Origin: Bifidobacterium sp. ESL0790
Lineage (GTDB): Bacteria; Actinomycetota; Actinomycetes; Actinomycetales; Bifidobacteriaceae
Length of the DNA: 64,000 bases
Assembly: GCF_029395435.1 (NCBI RefSeq)
Contig: NZ_CP113915.1
Coordinates: 496,001-560,000 of the forward strand
Direction of reading: 5' to 3'
Under the pieces are notes generated by a model that searched no databases, had not been told where the DNA came from, and was given only the letters and a program-made list of their open reading frames with translations. Below, in pieces: positions 9,614 through 19,794 of this stretch (position 1 is its first letter; every line of letters starts with the position of its first letter). The position numbers were made by a program, and so were the translations under genes.

Positions 9614-12600
9614 ATGACCACAAACACGGATGAGGCACGAGGTTTCGAGGGCTGCGCGGCGATGGACGCCGTGGGGCGGCTGCTTGAGGCGTGCTCGTCA
9701 TCGTTCGCCGGGGTGGATTCCGTGGATTCTGCGGGTGCCGCGCAGGGCGAGGGGGCCCCGACGCAAGGGCCTCGCGCCATCCTCGTGGCCGGCCCTCCCG
9801 ATAGCGGTAAGACCGAGTTCGCCCTGCAGGCCATGCTCAGGGGCATCGAGCGTTTCGGTGATGCCAAGGTCTCGATGGTGGTCTCTGGGCGTCAGGCGGC
9901 CGACAAGCTCTCCGACCGTGTGATTCAGGCGCGTGGGGCGAGCTCGAGCGCGCGTCCGGTCACCACGCTTTCGGCCATCGCCTTCCGCGTGGTCGGCGCG
10001 GACCGGCAGGCCCAGGACCAACCTCTTCCGAAACTTTTGAACGGCGCCGAGCAGGATGCGTTGCTGCGGGCCGTGGTGGGCGTGCATGTCGGGCATGCGC
10101 AGGCCGGCGAGCTGTGTGAGACCTGCGAGCTGCTGCGCCGCTATTTCGCCTCATCCGACTGGGCGCAGACCGTCTACGGTGAGAAGGGCGAACACGGGGT
10201 CGAAAGCATCGGGCAGGCCGAGGCCGACGCGCCCAAAACGACCTCGCAGGGTGCCGGCGGCAGCGATGTGCTCTTCGCCCGTGGCGTCGACGACACGTTC
10301 GTGATGCAGCTGCGCGACATGCTCGCGCGCATGGACGAGCTGGGCCTCGACCCCAGCCGTGAATCGGAGGCCTTGGCAGCCCTCGGCGAGGTCGAGCACC
10401 ACACCGCCCGCACCGAGCGTCTGGGCATCCAGTGGAGGCTGGCCTTCGCGCTGCGCAGTGAGTACGCGGCCATGGTCGCGCGCAGTTATCCCGACGAGTT
10501 CCGCCTTGACTCCTCCAGGCTTCTGGTCGAAGGCGCGCAAGCCGTGGGGAACGTGGACGCTGAGGCGCTGCCGCAGCTCTTGGTGGTCGATGATTTCCAG
10601 GATCTCACGCTCGCGGGGCTCGCCTTCCTGGAGGCGCTGGCCGTGCGCGGGGTGGGGCTGGTCTTGGTCGGCAATCCCGACGAGGCCGTGCAGACCTTCC
10701 GTGGCTCCTACCCGGAATACCTCTTCTCCAGGGCGCAACAGACGCCCATCAACGCCGTCGCGACCACGCTTGAGGCCAGGGCGATTCGTGATCATCGCGA
10801 TAATAAGGACGATGGAGAGGGTGACAAGTCACCGCAAGCCGACGGCTCCCATCCGTCGTATCTCGATTTGGTCGCCTCGCGCGTCTCCCTGTCGATCGCC
10901 AGCGAGCGTGACACCGATGTGTCGCTGGCCCAACGTGCCGGCAAGCTCCCCGTGTTCGACGGCGCACTGCCCATCACGCGGCTCGACGACGTTGCTACGA
11001 GTGATGGCAGCGTGCACGCGGCCCTCTACCGCACCGAGCGCGAGGAGCTGGACGACATGGTCTGGCGGCTCAAGCGCTCGCACTTGACGCAGGGGACACC
11101 GTGGAACAGCATGGCCGTCATCGCCCACGACAACGACGTGGTGCGCGCCTTCGGTGAGCGGCTGCGCGCTGACGGTGTGCCGGTGCGCTATTCGGCCGTC
11201 ACCAAGCCGCTGAAGGACGATCCGAGCGTGCAGGGGCTTTTCGCGCTGGTGGAGCTCGCACGGTTGCGTTGGCAGGGACTTGATGGTCAGCGCATGGGCC
11301 TTGCGGAGCTGTCGCGTTTCGTGCGTGCCCGTGTGCGCGAGCTGATGGAGAGCCCGTTGGTCACGGCCCGGTCGCGGCGCGGCGGCGAGACTCCGGCCAG
11401 GCTCGATCCGATCGATTCGATCATGAAGGCCATCGCCTCGCTTTCGCGCGTCATGGACGAGACACAAGGCGGGCGGCCTGATGACGCCAATGGCTCCGAT
11501 TCATTTGATGATTCCGAGACTACCGAAATCGACGTCACCGCCTCGCTTCCCAAATTGCGCGAGCAATGGCAGGATTTGCGCGATAGGTTCATCGGCAAGG
11601 CCGAAGTCGCCTCGGATGTGGTGGTGGACGACAGCCTCATCGACCCGGCTTCGGGGGATGGGCGTGACATGCGATTCGGCGTTGAGGCGATGTATGTGAT
11701 GCTCGCCTTTGGCGATTCCGCGCCGGATGGCAATGAAAAGGCGAAGTCTGATATCAAGCACGCTGACGGTGATACTAGTACTGATATCGATGCTGTCGCA
11801 GCTACTGCTACCAATGACGCCGAAAGCTCCACCAACCCGGCCGCGCGGATTCTGGCGATGATTGGCAAGGTGGGCGGCGGCAACCCATCGGTCAAGGCCT
11901 TCGCCCACGTCTGGGACTTGGTCGGCAAGGTGGCGGCCAAGCTCGGCTCCCTGCCCGTCGACGAGCCGCAATACGTGCTCGGACTGGCCTGGGACGCCTG
12001 CGATGTGGCGCGCGACTGGCAGGTCAAGGCGCTCGCCAACACCGCCGAGGGCCGGGCCGCCAACGACCGGCTCGACGTGATGATGCGGCTCTTCGCCTAT
12101 GCCGAGGGCTCGGGCGCCAAGCAAAGCGTCACGGACTTTATCGCCAGCGTGCGCGCGATGCGCATCGAGGCCGATTCGCTGGCCAAGGTCGCTCCTATTG
12201 ACCAGGCCGTCACGCTCACTACCCCCGCGGGCGCTGCGGGACGGCACTGGCCCATGGTCGCCATCGTGCGCATGCAGCAGGGCGTCTGGCCCAACCTCGC
12301 GCCCCGCAACACGCTCTTCGGCGGTGAGGACTTGGCCGATATGACCCTCTCCGGCGGCCTCGACGACGACTGGGAGCGCACGGTCACCGGCCGCGACCCG
12401 GAGCTCGCCCGCGTGTTGGGCGCCGAGCAGAAGAGCTTCCTGGTGGCCTTGACCCGCGCCGGCTCGCAGGTCACCGTCAGCGCCGTGCTGAGCGACGACG
12501 CCGTGCCGTCCGATTTTCTCTATATCTATATGCCCGAGCTTTTTGACCGCGACCGCGACGCCAACCTCGAGACGCGGCGGTACACGGTGCTCGCCGACGC

Positions 12601-14188
12601 GAACCGTTTCTCCGGCCTCGACGCCGACCCCCGCGGCATCGTCACCGCCGCCCGCGTGGAGCTCATGCGCGGCTCGCAGGTGGCAGATGGCATGTCGGTG
12701 GAAGCCCACGATTCCTCCGTTTCGCCCCATGTCGACCAGGCGAGCGTGCGCGACGCCGCCACCTCGTTGGCGTTGCTCGACGATTCCGGCCTGGTCGCCG
12801 CCGATCCCGACCAATGGCCCTATATGGCCGCCGTGCCCCGCAGCCGTTCCCACACAAGTTCGCAGAGCAGCTCCCACATCGCTTCCCAAGCCGAGAAGCC
12901 GACACCGGAGGCCCCGACGGTCACGCTCTCGCCCTCGCAGGTCGACCGCATCTGGGCCTGCCCGGTCTGCTGGATGCTCGAAAGCGAGTTCGCCGGCCCG
13001 CGCCCCTCCAGCGCCGCGACCAGTTTCGGCTCCGTCATCCACGAGGTGGCCTGCCGCGCCAGCGAGGAGGGCCTGGACGCGCTCGACTTCATGCAGGGTG
13101 CCGAGGAGGAGCAGCGAATCGAGGCCATCCGCTCGCGTATGATGGACATCTACCACGAACTGGCGGGCGACCCGGCCGACAACATCGACCCCGCCCAGCG
13201 CTACCAGGCCGAGAAAAAGGACGATGCCACCAGCCAGACGCTCCATAACATCGCCACGTATTTCGTGCGTTCCAACGATGAGGACTACCCGGGCAAAAAC
13301 ACCAAGAACTTCAGCGTGGGCAAGCTCCGGCAAGCGCAATGCGAAAGCGCCTTCGTCTCCAGCTTTGGCCTTGACGACATCCTCGAGGCCTACAACGCCA
13401 TCGACGGCGTGGACGCCATCGGCCGCGACGAGCTCGCCGCCATCATGGGCGTGCTCAACGGCGGCTGGCCCGAGGGCATGCGCGACGACATGCGCATCCG
13501 CCTGACCGGCCGCATCGACCGCGCGGAATGGCGCGAGACCGCCGACGGCGAGGAGCACCTGCGGCTCATCGATTGGAAGACCGGCCACAAGCACGGGCCC
13601 AGGCAGGTCTTCAACGACCTGCAATTGGTCTGTTACCAGCTCGGCGTCGCCTTCCCCGAGGTCGAACGCCAACATGGTGATAATGCCGAAGACCAACCCG
13701 AAAGCGTGCGCGGCACCCAGGAACGCGCCGGATTGCGTGGCGTCCAGGCGTTGGAGACCATGCCCGACATCGCCCAAAGCGCCCTGTTCGACGTGGACGA
13801 GGCGACGGCTCCCGCGCAAAGCAGCGGCGACGAGAGCACCTTCCAGCCGCCGCTTTTCCAAGGCGGCCATCTCAACGACACTGCGTTCACGCCCCGCAGC
13901 TATTACCCCAACCCCTCCAGGCTGCTCGATATCCCCGACCTGCCAACCCAAGCGCCGCAAGGCGTGGGGGAGCGCGCATGGAGCCAGTTTGTGGGCCTGC
14001 GCGGCACCCAGGCGGTGTGGGCGCTGACCATGATCTCGCGCATCTTCTACACGGCGGCGGCCTCGCGCTCCGAATCGATCGTCGCGCGTCCGCAGGCCGA
14101 CCACCTCGCCTATTGCCGCATGAGGCAGGTGTGCCCCGCGTGCGCCGGCGAGGTCGACACCGTCTACGAAGTAAGGAAGGGGCAATGA
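9614..14188 (+). CDS. adnA: AdnA-like helicase-nuclease subunit of DNA break resection
   Basis: First subunit of an AdnAB-type end-resection machine, 1524 residues. Walker A GPPDSGKT is at about residue 60. The other motor motifs depart from consensus: motif II reads DDFQD (usually DExQD, near 325), motif III reads GNPDEAVQTFRG (usually GDPxQSIYxFRG), and motif V has TTPAGAAGRHW in place of TxHxAKGLEW. Motif VI VALTRA is kept. This fits a weak or non-processive motor. The C-terminal RecB-type nuclease looks intact: HEVACRA, RIDRAEW, DWKTG near 1320 and QLVCYQLG. Cysteines at IWACPVCW and CRMRQVCPAC could hold an Fe-S cluster. The next gene overlaps the stop codon, as for mycobacterial adnA-adnB. 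Confidence 0.87.
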   Translation: MTTNTDEARGFEGCAAMDAVGRLLEACSSSFAGVDSVDSAGAAQGEGAPTQGPRAILVAGPPDSGKTEFALQAMLRGIERFGDAKVSMVVSGRQAADKLSDRVIQARGASSSARPVTTLSAIAFRVVGADRQAQDQPLPKLLNGAEQDALLRAVVGVHVGHAQAGELCETCELLRRYFASSDWAQTVYGEKGEHGVESIGQAEADAPKTTSQGAGGSDVLFARGVDDTFVMQLRDMLARMDELGLDPSRESEALAALGEVEHHTARTERLGIQWRLAFALRSEYAAMVARSYPDEFRLDSSRLLVEGAQAVGNVDAEALPQLLVVDDFQDLTLAGLAFLEALAVRGVGLVLVGNPDEAVQTFRGSYPEYLFSRAQQTPINAVATTLEARAIRDHRDNKDDGEGDKSPQADGSHPSYLDLVASRVSLSIASERDTDVSLAQRAGKLPVFDGALPITRLDDVATSDGSVHAALYRTEREELDDMVWRLKRSHLTQGTPWNSMAVIAHDNDVVRAFGERLRADGVPVRYSAVTKPLKDDPSVQGLFALVELARLRWQGLDGQRMGLAELSRFVRARVRELMESPLVTARSRRGGETPARLDPIDSIMKAIASLSRVMDETQGGRPDDANGSDSFDDSETTEIDVTASLPKLREQWQDLRDRFIGKAEVASDVVVDDSLIDPASGDGRDMRFGVEAMYVMLAFGDSAPDGNEKAKSDIKHADGDTSTDIDAVAATATNDAESSTNPAARILAMIGKVGGGNPSVKAFAHVWDLVGKVAAKLGSLPVDEPQYVLGLAWDACDVARDWQVKALANTAEGRAANDRLDVMMRLFAYAEGSGAKQSVTDFIASVRAMRIEADSLAKVAPIDQAVTLTTPAGAAGRHWPMVAIVRMQQGVWPNLAPRNTLFGGEDLADMTLSGGLDDDWERTVTGRDPELARVLGAEQKSFLVALTRAGSQVTVSAVLSDDAVPSDFLYIYMPELFDRDRDANLETRRYTVLADANRFSGLDADPRGIVTAARVELMRGSQVADGMSVEAHDSSVSPHVDQASVRDAATSLALLDDSGLVAADPDQWPYMAAVPRSRSHTSSQSSSHIASQAEKPTPEAPTVTLSPSQVDRIWACPVCWMLESEFAGPRPSSAATSFGSVIHEVACRASEEGLDALDFMQGAEEEQRIEAIRSRMMDIYHELAGDPADNIDPAQRYQAEKKDDATSQTLHNIATYFVRSNDEDYPGKNTKNFSVGKLRQAQCESAFVSSFGLDDILEAYNAIDGVDAIGRDELAAIMGVLNGGWPEGMRDDMRIRLTGRIDRAEWRETADGEEHLRLIDWKTGHKHGPRQVFNDLQLVCYQLGVAFPEVERQHGDNAEDQPESVRGTQERAGLRGVQALETMPDIAQSALFDVDEATAPAQSSGDESTFQPPLFQGGHLNDTAFTPRSYYPNPSRLLDIPDLPTQAPQGVGERAWSQFVGLRGTQAVWALTMISRIFYTAAASRSESIVARPQADHLAYCRMRQVCPACAGEVDTVYEVRKGQ

Positions 14189-17100
14189 TGGCCTCGCAGA
14201 ACCGCGATATGAACCCCGCTCGTCAAGCCGACTCCAAGCCGCGGCCCCAGCCCACCGACAGCCCCGAGCAGGCGGCCGTCGTCAACGCCGCCAACGACGA
14301 CGATGTGCTGGTGGTCGCCGGCGCGGGGTCGGGCAAGACCTACACGATGACCCGTCGCATCATCACGCTCATCGGCCGTGGTGTGCCCCCCGAGAAGATC
14401 CTGGGCCTCACCTTCACCCGCAAGGCCGCCTCCGAGCTGCTCTCCCGCGTCTCCACAGCCGTCGCCGAACGCCCCGGCCGCGCCGGCGCCAACCCGTTCC
14501 TCAAGCCCGAGGTCTCCACCTACGACGCCTTCTTCCAGTCCATCGTGCGCCAATACGGCCTCTTGGTCGGCTTCGACCAGAACACCCAGCCGTTGAGCCA
14601 GGCGGGCGCGCGCCAGTTGGCCATCAGCGTCATCGACGAGCATATGGACCTGCTGCGAGGCCAGGGGTTCGGCGGGTTCTCCACGGTGGTCGACCAGGTG
14701 CTCGCGCTCTCCAGCGCCATCGGCGGGTCGATGATGGGCGAGGGATGCGTGAGTGTCGCGCAGGGCGTGGAGCGCGTGCGTCAATGGGACCAGGCGTTCA
14801 TCGATCGCGTCGATGCGATCATCGGCGACGCTGCGGTTCCCGACGACAAGCCCAAGGTACCTACCGCCAAGGGCATGAGGCGCAAGAAGCGCGAGACGGA
14901 CGAGCAATACCGGGATCGTATGGCCGAGGCCAAATCCGCCTATCGCGACCTTGCCATCTACCATTGCGCCGCCTTGCGCGACGTGGCCCGACAACGTGAC
15001 ATCCTGTTGACTTTGGTCGACTACTACGACCAGCGCAAGCGTGAGCTCAACATGGCCGAATTCAACGATTTCACCGTCGCCGCCTACGCTTTGGTGACGC
15101 GGTTCCCCTCCATCGGCGAGCGGTTCCGTCGTCGCTATACGCATGTTCTGCTCGACGAATACCAGGACACGTCCACCACGCAGGCCGCGCTGCTCACCGC
15201 GCTCTTCCATCCCGGCGAATCTGGTGACGGCGCTGCCAATGCCAGCGTCGCCGCCCAACCGCAGGGCCCCCGCCGCTCGGCCGTCAACGCCGTGGGCGAC
15301 CCCTTCCAGTCCATCTATGCCTGGCGTGGGGCGAGCCCGGGCGCCTTCCGCATGTTCGAACGCGACTTCGGCATGGGGGAGACCGCGCGGCCCTACGCGC
15401 TGAGCGTCACCCGCCGCAACGCCCGCGTCGTGCTCGAGGCCGCCAACGACCTCACCGAGCCGCTGCGCCGCCGCGAGGAGCGTGCGTCCAGCTCGCTGAT
15501 GCGCGAGGTTCAGGTGCCCCCGCTCGAGACCTTGCCCGACGCGAAAGACGGCACGCTCGGCGTCCTTGGCCTCGACACCTTCGGCCAGGAGGTGGACGCC
15601 GTGGCCCGTTTCGCCAAGGCCGCCATCGCCCGCCACACCCCCAAGGATCCGGACGTGAAGGATGTGCGGCCGCATGTGGCCGTCCTTTTCCGTGGCAAGA
15701 CCAGGATGAACGAGTACGTCGAAGGGCTCGAGAAGGCCGGGCTCTCCACCCTGGCCGTCGGCTATTCGGCCCTGCTCGAGCGCCCCGAGGTGCGCGACGT
15801 GCTCGCCCTGCTGCACGTGGCCGCCGACCACACCGATTCCAACGCGCTGATGAGGCTTTTGGCCACGCCGCGTTTCGCGCTCAAAAGCCCTGATCTCAAC
15901 GCCCTGGCGAGACTCGTGCAGCGGCGCAACGACGATTACCGGTTCCGCGCCCTAGCCGAGGCCGGGGTGGTGCCCGCCGACGCCAAGCCCGAGGACCGAG
16001 CCGCGCTGGTGCGCGAGCATCGCGACAAGGTGCCCAACATGGTCTTCCTGGCCGATCTGCTCTGCGACGAGGACCTGGATGGCATGCTTGCCAGGCCCGG
16101 GGTCGCGCGTGGGTTCACCGAGCCCGGGCTCAAGGCGATCCGTGCGGCCGGAGCCGTGCTCCGCCAGGTTGGCGCGACCATGAACCGCCCGCTTTCCGAG
16201 ATCGTGCAGACGGCCGTGCGGGCGCTCGGCCTGGACGTCGACACCGTGGTGGCCCAGGCCATGAGCGGTGACGGCCAGCCGCTCTCGCCCTCGCTGGCGC
16301 GCTCGCCGATGGACTCGCTGGTCGACCTGTGCGACACCTATATCCACGAGATCGCCGAAGGCTCCGCGCCCACCCTGCGCGGCTTCGTCAGCTGGGTGGA
16401 TTCCCTCGATTCCATCGACGACAGCGGCGCCTCGGTGCCCAACGAGCCGGCGGATGTGGTGCTCATGACCATCCACCAGGCCAAGGGTCTGGAATGGGAC
16501 GCGGTGGCCATCGTCGACATGCAGAGCGGCAGCTTCCCCTCCAACCAGGGCGAGGGGCTCAAGGTGACGGCCGACGAGGACCATATCGGCGGGTTCGCCA
16601 ACGGCTCGTGGCATGCGCCGCAATATAAGGAGACGGCGAGGACCTGGCTCGACGACCCCTCGAGCGTGCCCGTTCCCGTGCGCGCCGACGCCGCCATATT
16701 GCCCCGGTTCCCGCACGATGCGCAGGTTGATGGTGATCCCTTGAATCAGTTTGACGCCTTTGACGCCTTTGACACCGCCGAATCACTGGTTGACGAGGCC
16801 GATGGCGATATCATGCGTCCGTTCGCCGACGCCGTCGCTATGGCGGAGAATGGTGGCGAATTCGGCGACGAGCCCGATTATCTTTCGCAAAGCGAGGAAT
16901 ATGGGCGCAGGCTGCACGCTGACGAGCGCCGCCTGGCCTACGTGGCCTTGACACGCGCCCGCGAGGACGTGCTGCTCACTTACTGCCGCAACGCTTCCGT
17001 GAGCAGGATTCCCGACCCCGAGGCCAAGGGGCAGAAGGCGCCGTCGAATTTCTGGAGCGAGGTGTGTGACGCGCTCGCCAACCATGACGACAAGGTGCTG

Positions 17101-18447
17101 GCCGGTGCGGCTGGCGATGCTGAGAGAGCCGTTGACTCCAATATCGATACCGCCAATACGCAAACCGATGGCGACGTGGATACCGACGCCGACCTTGCCT
17201 CCGAAAAGCCCCAAAGCCTTGATGAGCTCGAGGCCCCACGCCCCGACGGCATATTCGTCGGCGAGCGGGCGGGTGAATACAAGCGCATGATCGTCGACGA
17301 GGCATGGGCCGAGCCCGTGCGCGAGCAGGACGAGGGCGAGCCGATGGCCTGGCCCGCCTCGTTGAGCCAGGATTTGGGTGCCCGTTTGGATTGGTCGGCG
17401 CAGCAGGTTCGTTTGGCCTCCCAAAGCCTGAAGCATGGTCAAGGTGAAGTCGTCGGTGAAAGCCCCGAGGGCCTGCCATCGCGCCAATCCCTGGCCGAGC
17501 GGACCAGAATGCTGCTGGCCGATGAGGATCTAGTGCCCAGAAACGAATCTGGTGCCATCGAGTGGTCCGCAGGCGAATTGGCTGGTCCGGGCAAGTCTGA
17601 GCGCAATGAAACTAAGGCCCTCGACGAGCAGGTCCGCCGTCGTGGCCGCCAGGTGCTTCAGGGCCGCCGCCAGAACGTCACCTCGCTGCAGGCCGGCGCC
17701 GGAAGGATGAGCGAGCGTGAGTCGCAGCAGTATTGGCGCGGCTTGGTGCGCCCGATTCCGCACGTCGCCTCGCCCGCGGCGCAGGCCGGCACGCGCTTCC
17801 ACGCCTGGGCCGAGCGGTTCGTCAACGCCTTCGATGGCGACGAAAGCCAGGCTGGCCTCGGCGCGGGGCAGCAGCCCGACGAAGTGCAGTCGATCCAAGG
17901 CGATGCCGCCGACGCGCTCGCCGCCGGCCCGCAGCCCGAGACCCGAGTCTCGTTGCTCGCCGACCTCGTCGAACGGGAGCAGCATAAAGCCGAGGTCGAG
18001 ACCGCCGAAGATCGCAAGATCCTCGTCTGGCAGCGCCGTTTGGCCGACGGCCGCTGGGCTGGGCGCCGCCCGTATTCGGCCGAGCAGCAGATCGTCGTCT
18101 CGTTGCCGGAGCTCGACGGCGGCATCGTCAATGGCAAGCTCGACGCCGTCTTCTATGGCGGCCTTGACGAGAGTGACGCCTCCAAGCGCTTCACCGTCGT
18201 GGATTGGAAAACGGGCCGCCGCCCCAAAAAGCCCGACGAGATCGACCAGAAGCTCGCCCAGCTCGACATGTACCGCCTGCTGCTCGCGAAGATCACCGGC
18301 GCGCCCCTGGAATCCATCGACGCCACGCTCTATTACGTCAGTGAGAGGGATGAGCGCGACCGCGAGATTCACGCGCGGCCCAAGGATGAGCAATCGATTC
18401 TCTCCGAGCTGCGCCTGGGCGTTCCCACCTGTTCTGATAACGACTGA
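14185..18447 (+). CDS. adnB: AdnB-like UvrD-family helicase with C-terminal nuclease
   Basis: Main motor of the AdnAB-type complex, 1420 residues. All UvrD motifs are present: GAGSGKT (about 47), DEYQDT (about 324), GDPFQSIYAWRGA (about 371), IHQAKGLEWD (about 765) and YVALTRARE (about 920). The C-terminal nuclease has GTRFHAWAERF, GKLDAVF, DWKTGRRP near 1340 and QLDMYR. Acidic, poorly conserved insertions occur around 1060-1100. The start ATG at 14185 overlaps the adnA stop by 4 bases and follows AAGGAAGGGG, so translation is coupled. A second in-frame ATG lies directly after. With adnA it is expected to process double-strand breaks for RecA. Confidence 0.92.
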   Translation: MMASQNRDMNPARQADSKPRPQPTDSPEQAAVVNAANDDDVLVVAGAGSGKTYTMTRRIITLIGRGVPPEKILGLTFTRKAASELLSRVSTAVAERPGRAGANPFLKPEVSTYDAFFQSIVRQYGLLVGFDQNTQPLSQAGARQLAISVIDEHMDLLRGQGFGGFSTVVDQVLALSSAIGGSMMGEGCVSVAQGVERVRQWDQAFIDRVDAIIGDAAVPDDKPKVPTAKGMRRKKRETDEQYRDRMAEAKSAYRDLAIYHCAALRDVARQRDILLTLVDYYDQRKRELNMAEFNDFTVAAYALVTRFPSIGERFRRRYTHVLLDEYQDTSTTQAALLTALFHPGESGDGAANASVAAQPQGPRRSAVNAVGDPFQSIYAWRGASPGAFRMFERDFGMGETARPYALSVTRRNARVVLEAANDLTEPLRRREERASSSLMREVQVPPLETLPDAKDGTLGVLGLDTFGQEVDAVARFAKAAIARHTPKDPDVKDVRPHVAVLFRGKTRMNEYVEGLEKAGLSTLAVGYSALLERPEVRDVLALLHVAADHTDSNALMRLLATPRFALKSPDLNALARLVQRRNDDYRFRALAEAGVVPADAKPEDRAALVREHRDKVPNMVFLADLLCDEDLDGMLARPGVARGFTEPGLKAIRAAGAVLRQVGATMNRPLSEIVQTAVRALGLDVDTVVAQAMSGDGQPLSPSLARSPMDSLVDLCDTYIHEIAEGSAPTLRGFVSWVDSLDSIDDSGASVPNEPADVVLMTIHQAKGLEWDAVAIVDMQSGSFPSNQGEGLKVTADEDHIGGFANGSWHAPQYKETARTWLDDPSSVPVPVRADAAILPRFPHDAQVDGDPLNQFDAFDAFDTAESLVDEADGDIMRPFADAVAMAENGGEFGDEPDYLSQSEEYGRRLHADERRLAYVALTRAREDVLLTYCRNASVSRIPDPEAKGQKAPSNFWSEVCDALANHDDKVLAGAAGDAERAVDSNIDTANTQTDGDVDTDADLASEKPQSLDELEAPRPDGIFVGERAGEYKRMIVDEAWAEPVREQDEGEPMAWPASLSQDLGARLDWSAQQVRLASQSLKHGQGEVVGESPEGLPSRQSLAERTRMLLADEDLVPRNESGAIEWSAGELAGPGKSERNETKALDEQVRRRGRQVLQGRRQNVTSLQAGAGRMSERESQQYWRGLVRPIPHVASPAAQAGTRFHAWAERFVNAFDGDESQAGLGAGQQPDEVQSIQGDAADALAAGPQPETRVSLLADLVEREQHKAEVETAEDRKILVWQRRLADGRWAGRRPYSAEQQIVVSLPELDGGIVNGKLDAVFYGGLDESDASKRFTVVDWKTGRRPKKPDEIDQKLAQLDMYRLLLAKITGAPLESIDATLYYVSERDERDREIHARPKDEQSILSELRLGVPTCSDND

Positions 18448-18673
18448 CGTCATGCGCCGATTGCGGCGTGTTCGCCCGAATACTAACGATTACGCCCACC
18501 CGCCTTTCCGCCGTGAGTGGAACAATCCGGGCCGTTTATTACATTGGCACTTTGTATTTCAAATGCGTTATTAGACAACGCGACAATATTTGCGTAAGTA
18601 TAATGTAATGCAAAAGTTCGGCGAGGCGAGGGGCCCGCCGGCTTTCAGACGGCAGGCTGCGAAAGGTAGACGG

Positions 18674-19369
18674 ATGCGACGGAACAGCGCGGGTGGCATT
18701 GAGATGGACGTTATCTATTCACCAATAATCTTCAGTGACGTCGACGATATCGTGCGGGCGTTCGACCAGACGTGGAGTCATCTCGACGAGCTCAAGGGTG
18801 ACCGCAAACTCTCCCAACTGCGTTCCTACCATTTCGTGCTCAACTTCCTGCTCACCGCAACCCAGGGCGAGGTGGCGCGCAAGAACGGCAAGTTCATGGG
18901 CGTCATCCTCTCGCGCGTCGCCGGCCAGCCCCGCCTCTTCTCCAGCGTCCCGCAGCAGCTGGCGAAGATTGACGAGCGCCTCAACTCCACGCCGCTCGGC
19001 CACAAGGCGCTGAGCAGCAGCCAGATGACCGGGCGCATCGAACAGGCCATGGAGCGCCAGATCCATATCGGCGAGAAGGCCCCGGCGGAGGTCGAGCTTT
19101 TCCTGGTGGCCCCACAGGCGCGCGGCCATGGCGTCGGCGGCAAGCTCTGGGAGCGCGCGGTGGAGTCCTTCGAGCGTTTCGAGGCCCCGATGTTCTACCT
19201 GCACACCGATTCGGGATGCGACATGGCCTTCTACGACCACCAAGGCATGAGGCGTGTCTCCGAGCGGCTCGCCAAGGACCATCCTGGTGATGGCCGTAGT
19301 AAGCAAGACAGAAGCGACATGTATATTTATGCGGGTATTCCCTCGAAGGTTCTTTCAGCCAAGAAATAA
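18674..19369 (+). CDS. GNAT family acetyltransferase, copy 2
   Basis: Paralogue of the protein at 3132-3797, 231 residues. The acetyl-CoA loop is VAPQARGHGVGGKLWERAVE, followed by the strand FYLHTDSGCDMAFYDHQGM. The N-terminal part aligns with copy 1 through DVDDIVRAFDQTW and the segment GEVARKNGKFMGVILSRV. ATG 18674 is chosen for AAAGG 9 nt upstream; ATG 18704 (MDVIYSP) is possible and would match copy 1 more closely at the N-terminus. A strong terminator follows, so it is transcribed apart from the MFS gene 426 bp downstream. Confidence 0.85.
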   Translation: MRRNSAGGIEMDVIYSPIIFSDVDDIVRAFDQTWSHLDELKGDRKLSQLRSYHFVLNFLLTATQGEVARKNGKFMGVILSRVAGQPRLFSSVPQQLAKIDERLNSTPLGHKALSSSQMTGRIEQAMERQIHIGEKAPAEVELFLVAPQARGHGVGGKLWERAVESFERFEAPMFYLHTDSGCDMAFYDHQGMRRVSERLAKDHPGDGRSKQDRSDMYIYAGIPSKVLSAKK

Positions 19370-19403
19370 GCTTTGCCAGGCGCCCGTCGCCTTTGCTTCA
19401 AAG

Positions 19404-19445
19404 CCTCCCCACACCCCTTGCGTTTCAAGGGTTGGGGAGGTTTTT
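19404..19445 (+). terminator. Rho-independent terminator of GNAT copy 2
   Basis: Long stem built from CCTCCCC/GGGGAGG and CCCTTG/CAAGGG around a short loop, followed by TTTTT at 19441-19445. Confidence 0.85.
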
Positions 19446-19794
19446 CATTACTCGTTCCGCCGAGGTTTCGGTCGTCGCGCCCACCGCGGCCCAATTCTCC
19501 CGCCAGCGCCGCTATGCCGTATATGGCATTGATATTCATGCATTATGCTCACGGCTGGTAACGGTCCAAGCTCGCCATATAGACTGGCTAATAGACTGGT
19601 TATATACGCAAGCGTGAGGTGAATATCCGGTTATCGTGACGTGGGGCGCGACGACTATCGTGTCGAGCACGGCCAAGCGGCCTTCCGCATCGTCCCGCCG
19701 GCCGTCGCCATCACCGTTGCATGCAGTCTTTACCATTGCGAAACGATTCGCGGCCGCATTGGGCGCCGCGCCAAGGCAAAAGGAGGGGAGAGTC
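19446..19794. other. Leader region of MFS copy 2
   Basis: About 350 bp without a supported gene. It has a direct repeat ATAGACTGG at 19579-19587 and 19591-19599 (12-bp period) and ends in the ribosome site AAAGGAGGGGAG. An ORF could be read through from 19636 in the MFS frame, but it lacks membrane-protein character and a ribosome site. Confidence 0.4.
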
